A DNA stretch of 6,716 bases, from positions 1 through 6,716 of the forward strand of contig CAYGDE010000036.1 in the NCBI GenBank assembly GCA_964348615.1, written 5' to 3'. This document shows, piece by piece, positions 1-5,563 of this stretch. The notes beneath the pieces are model-generated. The model made no database searches. It was given only the letters and a program-made list of their open reading frames with translations, and was not told the DNA's origin. Origin of the DNA: DATIHT01 sp964348615 (GTDB lineage Bacteria > Patescibacteriota > Microgenomatia > Curtissbacterales > GWA2-41-24). Within the stretch, counting starts at the first letter, position 1, and every line of letters starts with the position of its first letter. The translations under genes and the position numbers were made by a program.

Positions 1-3
1 TTT

Positions 4-9
4 TCCTTT
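4..9 (-). promoter_or_regulatory. Shine-Dalgarno-like site of an off-window minus-strand gene
   Basis: AAAGGA on the minus strand lies at the very left edge, followed by AAAA, with room for a start codon just outside the window. It is complementary to CCTTT at 34-38 in the riboswitch-like element, so it could be masked. The start codon cannot be seen, so this remains tentative. Confidence 0.35.
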
Positions 10-12
10 AGC

Positions 13-45
13 TCGAAGGAATACTATTTAAAAAAAGGCCTTCGA
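13..45 (-). repeat. Inverted repeat, 7-bp arms, in the possible riboswitch expression platform
   Basis: On the minus strand TCGAAGG (39-45) is the perfect complement of CCTTCGA (13-19) across a 19-base loop that contains the T7 run. This stem competes with closure of the upstream riboswitch-like element, because it uses the same GAAGG segment. That is the sort of mutually exclusive pairing an expression platform would use. Function is inferred. Confidence 0.4.
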
Positions 46-105
46 CCCGGCTATACGGTTGCGGCACAGTGTCTGAGTTTCACAGACTTCGGAACCTTTG
101 GTTTA
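30..105 (-). promoter_or_regulatory. Candidate cobalamin (B12) riboswitch, compact form, for a gene beyond the left edge
   Basis: On the minus strand, downstream of nrdJ, a 5-bp stem (positions 83-87 with 71-75) closes the loop TGAAACT. This matches the P5/L5 element of cobalamin riboswitches, usually TGAAAAT. It is followed by ACTGTGCCGCAACCGTA (54-70), very close to the family core around CCGCAAC, and then by AGCCGGGTCGAAGGCC (37-52), a diverged B12-box-like segment. AAAGG (95-99) can pair with CCTTT (34-38), closing the element, and T7 (30-36) follows. The same CCTTT could instead pair with the Shine-Dalgarno-like AAAGG at 5-9. The upstream P4 strand is atypical and no large peripheral arm is seen. 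The motifs are seen directly, the family match is from memory, and switching is inferred. It could also be a chance resemblance or another small structured RNA. Confidence 0.55.
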
Positions 106-127
106 TATTGTATATTACTTGTCAATG

Positions 128-142
128 GTGCTCTATGAGCAC
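128..142 (-). repeat. Short GC-containing hairpin across the nrdJ stop codon
   Basis: GTGCTC and GAGCAC form perfect 6-bp arms with a 3-base loop, and the nrdJ TAG stop lies in the hairpin. No U-run follows on the minus strand, so this is not a standard intrinsic terminator. It may stabilise the mRNA 3' end or be incidental. Confidence 0.3.
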
Positions 143-2955
143 TTACTCCAACCACACGTTGGATTGGCACAAGTTTTGCACCCCTCTTTAAAAATTAGAG
201 GGCTTGTACAATCCGGGCAAACTTCAAATTTTGTTTGAATCATTTTTTGTTCATTCATCATCTGTGAAAATTCCGCTTGAGTTGGTACTCCTATTTTAGA
301 AGGCAGTGGTTTTGAAGGGAATGATGACATTTGTAAACCAGCCGTAATTGATAGACTAGTTCCGCCTATAACCTTAGGTGCAGTTCCGTTACCATTGGTG
401 TGACCATTTGTATGGCCATTTGAGTAGCCGTTGGTGTGGCCATTGGAGTATCCATTGGTCTGATTCGATTCGCTAAATGTTTTTTTTAATGGGTCGGTTT
501 GGAGATCTGCCGGTTTGACAATGGGTTCTTCCAAGCTTTGTTCCTCTTTGTCGATTGGCAGCTGCAATTGCTTGGCATTTGCAATTTGGATTAGAGATTT
601 TCCAACCGCGTCGAATGCACTAAGTATACTATCTTGACCAAGGCCGTATGGACTACCGCAAGAGATACCCACCAAATCGGATGCGATTTCTTGGAGACTT
701 GCCCCGTATTTAAGGGCTCGGGAGGCAAGACGACCAGTCACTTCGGCTGCGCCGGCAACATAACCACCGGTTTTACCAATTGTGACAAAGACTTCGACAG
801 GCGAATTGTCGGCATCGCGGAAAACGGAAGTATAAACATAACCAACATCGGCTTTTTTTCTAACACGCATTCCCCAAGCTTCCTGCGGAGTGGAGCGCTT
901 TTTAGGTAAAGTTGGAGCAATAGGCTCTTCGCCTTCTTGTACTATTCTCTTTCCAGCTAATTGGTCGTAGTAAGATTTGCCTTTTTTAACTTCCAAAACT
1001 TGCTTAAGTCGCGAACCGTCTCTATAGATTGTTATCATGTTGCAACCGAGTTCATAACTTAGCCAGTAAGCTTCCCGAACATCTTCAACTGTTGCCTCAT
1101 TGGGGAAATTGATGGTTTTGGAAATGCCGTTGTCGGTATACTTCTGGAAAGCTGCGGCCATTCGTACATGGTCTTTGGGCGCAATATCGCCGGCTACTAC
1201 AAATACATTTTGAAGGTCTTGAGGAATTTCGTCTAGGTTTTGTACCGAGCCTTTATTTTGTTCTACTTTTGCAAGAAGATTTTCGTTTTCTAAGCCTTCT
1301 TCTTTTAATGCTTCCAGAAAGTATTTATTGGTGGTAAAAAGCCTTTTGCCTTCTATAGTGTTTTTGGCATAAGTTAGGGCAAAATGGGGTTCAATTCCGG
1401 AAGAACAATCTGCAAGAAGTGAAATTGTGCCTGTTGGGGCAATAGTGGTGCGTGCGCCATTTCGGGGTCTAATACCATTCGGTTTATCGTAGATTGAACC
1501 TTTAAAAGCAGGAAACACCCCTCTTATTTTGGCCAAATCGCAGCTGGCATTATCGGCTTCTTTTTGGACAAATTTCATGATTTGTTCTCCCAGATCGAAG
1601 GCCTTTTTCGTGTCGTAGCCTATACCCAACTTTACAAGCATATCTGCCCAACCCATGACACCAAGACCAACCCGGCGGATAGAAGAAGTTGTTTGGTCTA
1701 TTTCGACAACGGGATATTGGTTTACGTCCAACACGTTGTCTAAGAAATGGATTGCAGTATGAACGGTTTTTTTCATGTCTTCCCATTCGATTGTTTTATC
1801 GTCTGTGACGAATTTTGAGAGGTTTATTGAACCAAGTGTGCAGGCGTCGTAGGGCAAAAGCGGTTGTTCGGCACACGGATTAGTGGCTTCAATTAAACCA
1901 ATATTTGGGGTAGGGTTTGCTCTGGAATTATTAACCCTGTCGATTAAAATCATGCCAGGGTCGCCATATTGCCAAGCAAGTTTGGTAATAAGGTCGAAAA
2001 CTTTTTTGGCATTTAGCTTTTCGACCGCTTTTTGGGTGTGGGGATTTATAAGGTTGTAACCTTCACCTTCTTGAGTTGCCCTTGTTAGCTCATAAAGCTT
2101 TTTGACTCCTTCTTCTACGCGGACGCTTTTGAGGTCTAGGTCGCGAATTGTGTAGGCTTCTTTTATTTCTTCAATAATTTCATCAACTTCCAGTTTACCT
2201 TCAACAAACTTTGTGTCTTTTTTAACTTGTTCCATGAACTTTTCATCTACAGTAACCGAGATGTTAAAGTTGGTAAGCGAAAATTCATCGACTTTATGGA
2301 CTGCAAAGCGCAAAACATCCGGGTGGGTGTAGTGCAAAATGCCCATATTGGCTCCCCTTCTTACTCCCCCTTGGCGAATTTGAGAACAAACATCGTTGTA
2401 TGCCTGCATAAAGGCAACTGGGCCTGTGGATTTACCTTTTGAGGTACCAATTATGTCGTCCTTGGGTCGAAGCCTGGAAAACGAAAAGCCTGTACCGCCT
2501 GCCATTTTGTGGATCATGGCCATATTGGACATGGTTTTGAGAATTGATTGCATGTCGTCTTCTACCGGAAGAACAAAACAGGCGGAAAGGGATTGACCAA
2601 TTTTTGCAGAATTTACCATGGTTGGGGTATTGGGAATAAATTTCTGGGCCGCCATTTGCATGTAAAATTCTCTGGCTGATTTTTCGTGGGGTTTTTTATT
2701 ACTGTAGATGGTGTCGGCGGCGGCTATATAGTAGGCAATTCTCCAAAACATGTCTTTTGGCGATTCTATTGGTTCGCCTTTTTCATTTCTAAATGCATAG
2801 CGGGTTTTGGCAATATAAGCTGCATTTTCGGAAAGGTTGGGCTCTGGAAGATCGACAGGTACGCTTGGAATTTTTCTGCCGGTAATTCTGGCTTTTTCGC
2901 GAATTGCGTCTCTGGTGTCTACTTTTTTAATGTCGAATATGTGTGTCTTTTTCAT
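133..2955 (-). CDS. nrdJ: Class II (adenosylcobalamin-dependent) ribonucleoside-diphosphate/triphosphate reductase
   Basis: The 940-residue protein reduces ribonucleotides to deoxyribonucleotides in the cytoplasm using a B12-generated thiyl radical. The active-site motif NPCAE places the thiyl Cys at 361 with Asn359 and Glu363. Cys372 lies 11 residues on, and Cys126 in SLSACF is its likely redox partner; this spacing fits Thermotoga-type NrdJ. APTGTIS at 506-512 is the phosphate-binding loop. A TSCPD-type domain spans about 690-795. An Asn-Gly-rich linker (832-857) follows, then a tail with Cys at 913, 916, 926, 929, 934 and 939 that probably re-reduces the active site. No ATP cone precedes the catalytic core. 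A charged stretch at about 244-300 looks like an insertion compared with family members known from memory. The ATG overlaps the nrdR stop by 4 bases (ATGA), so translation is probably coupled; no strong Shine-Dalgarno is seen. The gene is intact, with no intein. Confidence 0.96.
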   Translation of the reverse strand: MKKTHIFDIKKVDTRDAIREKARITGRKIPSVPVDLPEPNLSENAAYIAKTRYAFRNEKGEPIESPKDMFWRIAYYIAAADTIYSNKKPHEKSAREFYMQMAAQKFIPNTPTMVNSAKIGQSLSACFVLPVEDDMQSILKTMSNMAMIHKMAGGTGFSFSRLRPKDDIIGTSKGKSTGPVAFMQAYNDVCSQIRQGGVRRGANMGILHYTHPDVLRFAVHKVDEFSLTNFNISVTVDEKFMEQVKKDTKFVEGKLEVDEIIEEIKEAYTIRDLDLKSVRVEEGVKKLYELTRATQEGEGYNLINPHTQKAVEKLNAKKVFDLITKLAWQYGDPGMILIDRVNNSRANPTPNIGLIEATNPCAEQPLLPYDACTLGSINLSKFVTDDKTIEWEDMKKTVHTAIHFLDNVLDVNQYPVVEIDQTTSSIRRVGLGVMGWADMLVKLGIGYDTKKAFDLGEQIMKFVQKEADNASCDLAKIRGVFPAFKGSIYDKPNGIRPRNGARTTIAPTGTISLLADCSSGIEPHFALTYAKNTIEGKRLFTTNKYFLEALKEEGLENENLLAKVEQNKGSVQNLDEIPQDLQNVFVVAGDIAPKDHVRMAAAFQKYTDNGISKTINFPNEATVEDVREAYWLSYELGCNMITIYRDGSRLKQVLEVKKGKSYYDQLAGKRIVQEGEEPIAPTLPKKRSTPQEAWGMRVRKKADVGYVYTSVFRDADNSPVEVFVTIGKTGGYVAGAAEVTGRLASRALKYGASLQEIASDLVGISCGSPYGLGQDSILSAFDAVGKSLIQIANAKQLQLPIDKEEQSLEEPIVKPADLQTDPLKKTFSESNQTNGYSNGHTNGYSNGHTNGHTNGNGTAPKVIGGTSLSITAGLQMSSFPSKPLPSKIGVPTQAEFSQMMNEQKMIQTKFEVCPDCTSPLIFKEGCKTCANPTCGWSKCS
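385..462 (-). repeat. Tandem Asn-Gly-His-Thr/Tyr-Ser repeat coding for a flexible NrdJ linker
   Basis: Residues 832-857 of NrdJ repeat short units such as NGYSNGHT and NGHT. The DNA repeats too, with units of 12 and 24 bases built on ACCATT/GCCATT followed by a variable GGTGTG or TGAGTA part. The linker joins the TSCPD domain to the cysteine-rich tail, so it probably lets the tail swing into the active site. Such repeats readily change length by slippage. Confidence 0.85.
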
Positions 2956-3416
2956 TTCGATTTAAATCTTTTCGATAGTTTTGCTAATTCTTTTTCAAAA
3001 TCTGCCAGGTCTGCAAATTGTCTATAAACTGAAGCAAATCTTATATAGGCAATTTCGTCTATTTTTTTTAACTTTTTAATAACTAAGTCGCCGATTTGTT
3101 TACTTGGTACTTCTTGTTTACCAATTTTCCTAAGCTCTGCTTCAATCTCGTCAATTACTTTTTCGACACTCTGAGCAGGAACAGGTCTTTTTTCGACGGA
3201 TTTGATTATACCGCCTCTTAGCTTAAGCCTGTCAAAAACTTCCCGTTTACCGTCTTTTTTGACAACTAGAAGATCTAGTGTTTCGACTCTTTCGAAAGTT
3301 GTAAATCTGCGGCCACATTTTTCGCATTCTCGTCTTCTTCTGGTAGTTTTTCCACCATTACCTTCTCTTTTGTCTACAACCCTTGTTACATCATGCGAAC
3401 AAAACGGGCAAATCAC
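2952..3416 (-). CDS. nrdR: Transcriptional repressor NrdR
   Basis: The 154-residue protein has the usual NrdR length and layout. A zinc ribbon uses Cys3, Cys6, Cys31 and Cys34 (CPFC and CEKC), followed by the signature CGRRFTTFERVE and then an ATP cone at about 48-138 ending in AYIRFASVYRQFAD. NrdR senses ATP/dATP and represses ribonucleotide reductase genes through NrdR boxes; two box-like sites lie in its own promoter. The start is GTG at 3416. A TAG stop in the same frame directly precedes it, so no longer form is possible, and an AGGGG Shine-Dalgarno lies 8 bases upstream. It is the first gene of an operon with nrdJ, overlapping it by 4 bases, so it should be co-transcribed with and regulate its own target. 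Confidence 0.97.
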   Translation of the reverse strand: MICPFCSHDVTRVVDKREGNGGKTTRRRRECEKCGRRFTTFERVETLDLLVVKKDGKREVFDRLKLRGGIIKSVEKRPVPAQSVEKVIDEIEAELRKIGKQEVPSKQIGDLVIKKLKKIDEIAYIRFASVYRQFADLADFEKELAKLSKRFKSK

Positions 3417-3454
3417 CTAAAGTACCCCTGTCTCCCAGTTGAAATTATTACCAT
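3413..3454 (-). CDS. Possible 13-codon leader mini-ORF overlapping the nrdR start
   Basis: ATG at 3454 opens a 13-codon frame (MVIISTGRQGYFR). Its TGA overlaps the GTG start of nrdR as GTGA. AAAGGG sits 5 bases before the ATG and could act as a Shine-Dalgarno. A ribosome ending here would be placed on the nrdR start, so the frame could couple or tune nrdR translation. The peptide has no run of a regulatory amino acid. A frame this short can occur by chance; the call rests on the RBS and the exact overlap. Confidence 0.3.
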   Translation of the reverse strand: MVIISTGRQGYFR

Positions 3455-3466
3455 GGCTGCCCTTTG

Positions 3467-3516
3467 AAAAAAAAACTTTCACCGAGTCTGACTCGATTTC
3501 ACGAAGGTGCTAAAAG
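3467..3516 (-). terminator. Hairpin plus U9 in the nrdR leader (possible attenuator)
   Basis: On the minus strand a near-perfect hairpin CGAGT-CAG-ACTCG (3483-3495) is extended by GTG and AAAG pairing with CAC and CTTT further upstream, with bulges. It abuts nine U residues (3467-3475). It lies between the predicted transcription start (about 3536) and nrdR. As written it could end some transcripts early. The lower stem is imperfect, so efficiency is uncertain, and it could simply be leader structure. Confidence 0.35.
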
Positions 3517-3531
3517 CACAACATCTTGTGG
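3516..3531 (-). promoter_or_regulatory. NrdR box, promoter-proximal copy
   Basis: The palindrome CACAA-CATC-TTGTG (3517-3530) matches the NrdR-box scheme CACWA-TATA-TWGTG fully in both 5-base arms, with a diverged centre. It starts just downstream of the predicted transcription start. Its register is exactly 32 bases from the other box, the spacing of about three helical turns known for NrdR tandem sites. Confidence 0.8.
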
Positions 3532-3542
3532 TCTAACTCCAG

Positions 3543-3570
3543 ATTAGACACTATATATAAGGCTTGTCAA
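3543..3570 (-). promoter_or_regulatory. Sigma-70-type promoter of the nrdR-nrdJ operon
   Basis: A perfect -35 TTGACA (3565-3570), a 16-base spacer and TCTAAT (3543-3548, 5 of 6 to TATAAT) read on the minus strand. Transcription should begin near 3536, giving a leader of about 120 nt. The spacer is filled by an NrdR-box-like site, so repressor binding would block polymerase directly. Confidence 0.8.
3548..3563 (-). promoter_or_regulatory. NrdR box, distal copy inside the promoter spacer
   Basis: ACACTATATATAAGGC on the plus strand matches the consensus ACACWATATATWGTGT at 13 of 16 positions. The left twelve bases are perfect and the right arm is degenerate. It lies precisely between the -35 and -10 hexamers of the nrdR promoter and pairs in register with the box at 3516-3531. 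Confidence 0.78.
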
Positions 3571-3611
3571 GACCCCAAAAATCAGTTAATCGTGAATCGT
3601 TTATAGTAGTT

Positions 3612-3640
3612 AGTTTAACCCGAATTAAACCCGAAGTCAA
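3612..3640 (-). promoter_or_regulatory. Possible second, upstream promoter for nrdR
   Basis: TTGACT (3635-3640), 17 bases, then TAAACT (3612-3617) on the minus strand, just after the DUF59 stop codon. Both hexamers are acceptable but not strong. Transcripts from here would read through the NrdR-controlled promoter. Confidence 0.25.
3613..3630. repeat. Inverted repeat GTTTAA/TTAAAC after the DUF59 gene
   Basis: Perfect 6-bp arms with a 6-base loop. The minus strand also has an imperfect direct repeat of TTCGGGTTTAA here. No U-run follows directly, so it is a poor intrinsic terminator for the DUF59 gene, and it overlaps the possible upstream nrdR promoter. Confidence 0.3.
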
Positions 3641-3647
3641 TGGCGTG

Positions 3648-3950
3648 TTAGTTTACAAAACCGAGAAGGTCTTTACCGTCTTCCGACATTTTTGTGGGGC
3701 TCCAAGGAGGTTCAAAGGTAAGTTCTACCGAAACATCTAAAATTCCTTTAATGCTTTTTAGTTTTTGGGAAATGTCTCTGGTGAAATAAGAATCCAGAGG
3801 ACAGCCGGGGGTAGTTAGTGTCATTAGAACGTTTACTTTAGAGCCCTCAACATTTACTCCGTATATAAGACCTAAATCTACTATATTTAATCCAAGTTCC
3901 GGGTCAAGACACTGGCGAAGCTTATCTATAATCTGCTCTTGAGAAACCAT
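3648..3950 (-). CDS. MIP18/DUF59 family protein, probable iron-sulfur cluster assembly factor
   Basis: From ATG at 3950 this is a 100-residue protein covering one complete DUF59 domain, the usual size for stand-alone members (SufT/PaaD-N-terminal type). The hallmarks are DPE at 16-18, IVDLGLIY at 23-30, TTPGCP with the conserved Cys50, and PPW at 81-83. The family works in cytosolic Fe-S cluster assembly or delivery; the client is not visible here. A longer reading starts at TTG 3989 but would place the promoter inside the gene, so the ATG is preferred. No Shine-Dalgarno precedes the ATG, and the predicted transcript starts only about 4 bases upstream, suggesting near-leaderless translation. 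It lies between the dehydrogenase gene and nrdR with its own promoter, and no functional link to either is shown. Confidence 0.88.
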   Translation of the reverse strand: MVSQEQIIDKLRQCLDPELGLNIVDLGLIYGVNVEGSKVNVLMTLTTPGCPLDSYFTRDISQKLKSIKGILDVSVELTFEPPWSPTKMSEDGKDLLGFVN

Positions 3951-3960
3951 CTGTAGTTTT

Positions 3961-3989
3961 ATTCTAGCAGGATTAAAAAGGGGCGTCAA
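3961..3989 (-). promoter_or_regulatory. Promoter of the DUF59 gene, extended -10 type
   Basis: TTGACG (3984-3989), a 17-base spacer and TAGAAT (3961-3966) preceded by TGC, an extended -10. The -35 overlaps the TGA stop of the dehydrogenase gene. Initiation about 7 bases after the -10 falls at about 3954, almost at the ATG at 3950. The element TGCTAGAATAAA recurs at the dehydrogenase promoter. Confidence 0.65.
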
Positions 3990-5128
3990 TTTTGCTTATC
4001 AATTTTAAAAATAGTACCCGATTTGTCGTCGGAGACAAAAAGGGAACCTTCTTTGTCAAAAATAAGGTCAACTGGCCTGGCTTCTACTTGGCCATCTTTT
4101 AAAAATCCCGTTATAAAATCTTCTTCGCCTTGAGGTTTACCGTCCTTCATCTTGATTCTTACAATTTTGTAACCTTTTGGCGTGGTGCTATTCCAGGAAC
4201 CATGATAGGAAACCAAAAGATCTCCCTGCCAATCTTGGGGAAATTCTTTTGAGTCGACAAATGCCAGGCCGAGAGGGGCTGAGTGCGCGCTTATTTGATA
4301 CTGTGGTGCCGTAGTTTCTTCGCAAGGATTTTTTTGGAGTTGACGCTTGTCGAAGACGGTATCGTGAATTTTGTCCCCATAGCAAACCGGCCAACCGTAA
4401 TCTTTGTCTTGTTCAATTAGGTTAACTTCGTCTGGAGGCAGATTATCACCCAAAAAATCTCTTCCCATTTCTGTTGACCATAGCTTTTGAGTTTTTGGAT
4501 CTATGGCCGTAAAAACTGCATTTCTCAGGCCTTTTGCAAAGACTTTCGGTGCTTCCCCTTGCGCATTTGAAACGATAATTGATGCAAGTTGCTCGCTTTG
4601 TTCAAAACAGACATCGCAGCTTGAACCTATGGAAATATACATTTTGCCGTCATTTGCAAATGTTATTGTTCTAGTTGTGTGCCTGGCGCCTTTGGGCAAG
4701 TCGAAGAGCTTTTTTTCAAAAGTAGCTTTTTTTTCAGATTCATCCCAATTGTATACGGAAACTCTAGTTTCTTCGGCAATGTAAAGTTTTCCCCCAAAAA
4801 AGGCAAAGCCATGTGGATTTTTGAGATTGGAAATTACTGTTTTTTTGTCTGGCAGTGCTGTGATTTTACCTTGGGATGGCTGGCTGACAAGCAAAACCCC
4901 ACCTGGAGAAAACTCTAGATTCCGAGCGTTTGTTATTTTTTCTGAAAAGATTTTAGCGGAAAAATCGTTTGGAATTTTAAGGCCGGTCTCGCTTTGCGCC
5001 TGCTCACTTGTTTTTTGATTAGTTTTTGGGATTATTTGACTTATTGGGGAAACGGACTTCTTTTTAACTAGAAAAAATACAAAAATCAGTGCTATAAAAA
5101 TCACCAAAACTATTAATATTTTCTTCAT
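3986..5128 (-). CDS. PQQ-type glucose/sorbosone dehydrogenase-like protein, membrane-anchored
   Basis: From ATG at 5128 this is 380 residues. The N-terminus MKK plus a hydrophobic stretch (about residues 4-20) followed by KKK is a signal anchor, placing the domain outside the membrane. A Gln/Ser/Thr-rich linker leads into a six-bladed propeller of the GSDH/sorbosone dehydrogenase family. Its motifs include ARNLEFSPGGVLLVS, NPHGFAF, ARHTTRTITFANDGKMYISIGSSCDVC, DYGWPVCYGD, YHGSWN and ARPVDLIFDKEGSLFVSDD. Relatives oxidise sugars or aldoses with pyrroloquinoline quinone, but substrate and PQQ binding cannot be proved here, and no PQQ synthesis gene is in view. The cysteines in CDVC, PVC and NPC may form disulfides. 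The alternative TTG start at 5173 lies upstream of the promoter -10 and inside the divergent gene's start, so it was rejected. Confidence 0.85.
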   Translation of the reverse strand: MKKILIVLVIFIALIFVFFLVKKKSVSPISQIIPKTNQKTSEQAQSETGLKIPNDFSAKIFSEKITNARNLEFSPGGVLLVSQPSQGKITALPDKKTVISNLKNPHGFAFFGGKLYIAEETRVSVYNWDESEKKATFEKKLFDLPKGARHTTRTITFANDGKMYISIGSSCDVCFEQSEQLASIIVSNAQGEAPKVFAKGLRNAVFTAIDPKTQKLWSTEMGRDFLGDNLPPDEVNLIEQDKDYGWPVCYGDKIHDTVFDKRQLQKNPCEETTAPQYQISAHSAPLGLAFVDSKEFPQDWQGDLLVSYHGSWNSTTPKGYKIVRIKMKDGKPQGEEDFITGFLKDGQVEARPVDLIFDKEGSLFVSDDKSGTIFKIDKQN

Positions 5129-5159
5129 TTGACTGTTTGCTTCAAGTTGATTTATTCTA
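5129..5159. promoter_or_regulatory. Divergent promoter region with overlapping -10 elements on both strands
   Basis: Plus strand: TTGACT (5129-5134), 18 bases, TATTCT (5153-5158), predicting a start at about 5165, the A of the ATG itself. Minus strand: TAGAAT (5154-5159) with an upstream TGC (extended -10) but no good -35, giving a leader of about 19 nt for the dehydrogenase gene. The two -10 elements occupy the same bases, so only one polymerase could bind at a time. Confidence 0.5.
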
Positions 5160-5164
5160 GCATT

Positions 5165-5563
5165 ATGGACCAAATGAAGACAGTTAAATTTTTAACTTAT
5201 TGGATTGTTAATTCTGTCGGTCTTCTTGCAGCTTCTTTGGTTTTTAGAAATTATATTGTTTTAGGTAATAGTAAAATCGCTACAACGCTTGCTGCGGTTG
5301 TATGCGCACTTTTGATTACTGTTTGGGGTTATTTTGTTCCTGTAATTTTAAAAAGGATGGGAATTGCAGTAAAAGACCAAAAGCTTTGGGGGCTTATTTA
5401 CTTAATTTCTAATGTTATTATCGTTTGGGTTTTGAAGTATCTTGCGCTGTATTTGGGCCTTGGGGTTTCGAGCATATTTTTTACAATTGTTTTAGGCGCT
5501 GCATTAACTGGTTTGCAGTGGATTGCAGCTTCTGCGCTGGGAGAAACTAAGCCGGAAAAGTAG
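5165..5563 (+). CDS. Small four-helix membrane protein of unknown function
   Basis: From ATG at 5165 this is 132 residues, nearly all hydrophobic, with four likely membrane helices at about 8-27, 37-62, 73-95 and 97-122. It ends in a short charged tail (GETKPEK). A basic loop KRMGIAVKDQK separates helices 2 and 3. I do not recognise a diagnostic motif. Size and helix layout vaguely recall the YvlD/phage-holin-4 type of small membrane proteins, but that is only a shape comparison. The upstream frame extends to 5129 but would include the promoter, so the internal ATG is chosen; a second ATG follows three codons later. No Shine-Dalgarno is visible, which fits a leaderless start. It is divergent from the dehydrogenase gene and tail-to-tail with the SGNH hydrolase gene. 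Confidence 0.75.
   Translation: MDQMKTVKFLTYWIVNSVGLLAASLVFRNYIVLGNSKIATTLAAVVCALLITVWGYFVPVILKRMGIAVKDQKLWGLIYLISNVIIVWVLKYLALYLGLGVSSIFFTIVLGAALTGLQWIAASALGETKPEK

Noticed and set aside
40..105. tRNA gene behind nrdJ
   Set aside because: GGGTCGAAGGCC hints at a T-loop, but there is no acceptor stem, anticodon arm or D-arm in the right positions.
385..462. CRISPR-like repeats
   Set aside because: The units are 12-24 bases without spacers and lie in frame inside nrdJ as a protein repeat.
634..2596. Open frames on either strand inside nrdJ
   Set aside because: They lie wholly within a well-supported gene and their translations show no family motif.
3417..3535. Cobalamin riboswitch in the nrdR leader
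   Set aside because: GGTGAAAG and a GGGAGAC-like piece recall B12 elements, but there is no CCGCAAC core and no P5 stem around the loop. The short hairpin and U9 explain the region better.
3951..3989. Longer DUF59 protein starting at TTG 3989
   Set aside because: The extra 13 residues are not part of the domain and coincide with a near-consensus promoter. The ATG at 3950 gives the normal family length.
4188..5018. Open frames overlapping the dehydrogenase gene
   Set aside because: They are other-frame readings of a conserved propeller gene, with no recognisable protein features.
5129..5173. Upstream starts for the dehydrogenase (TTG 5173) and the plus-strand membrane protein (5129)
   Set aside because: Both extensions run through the shared promoter. 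The internal ATGs begin a normal signal anchor and a normal membrane protein.
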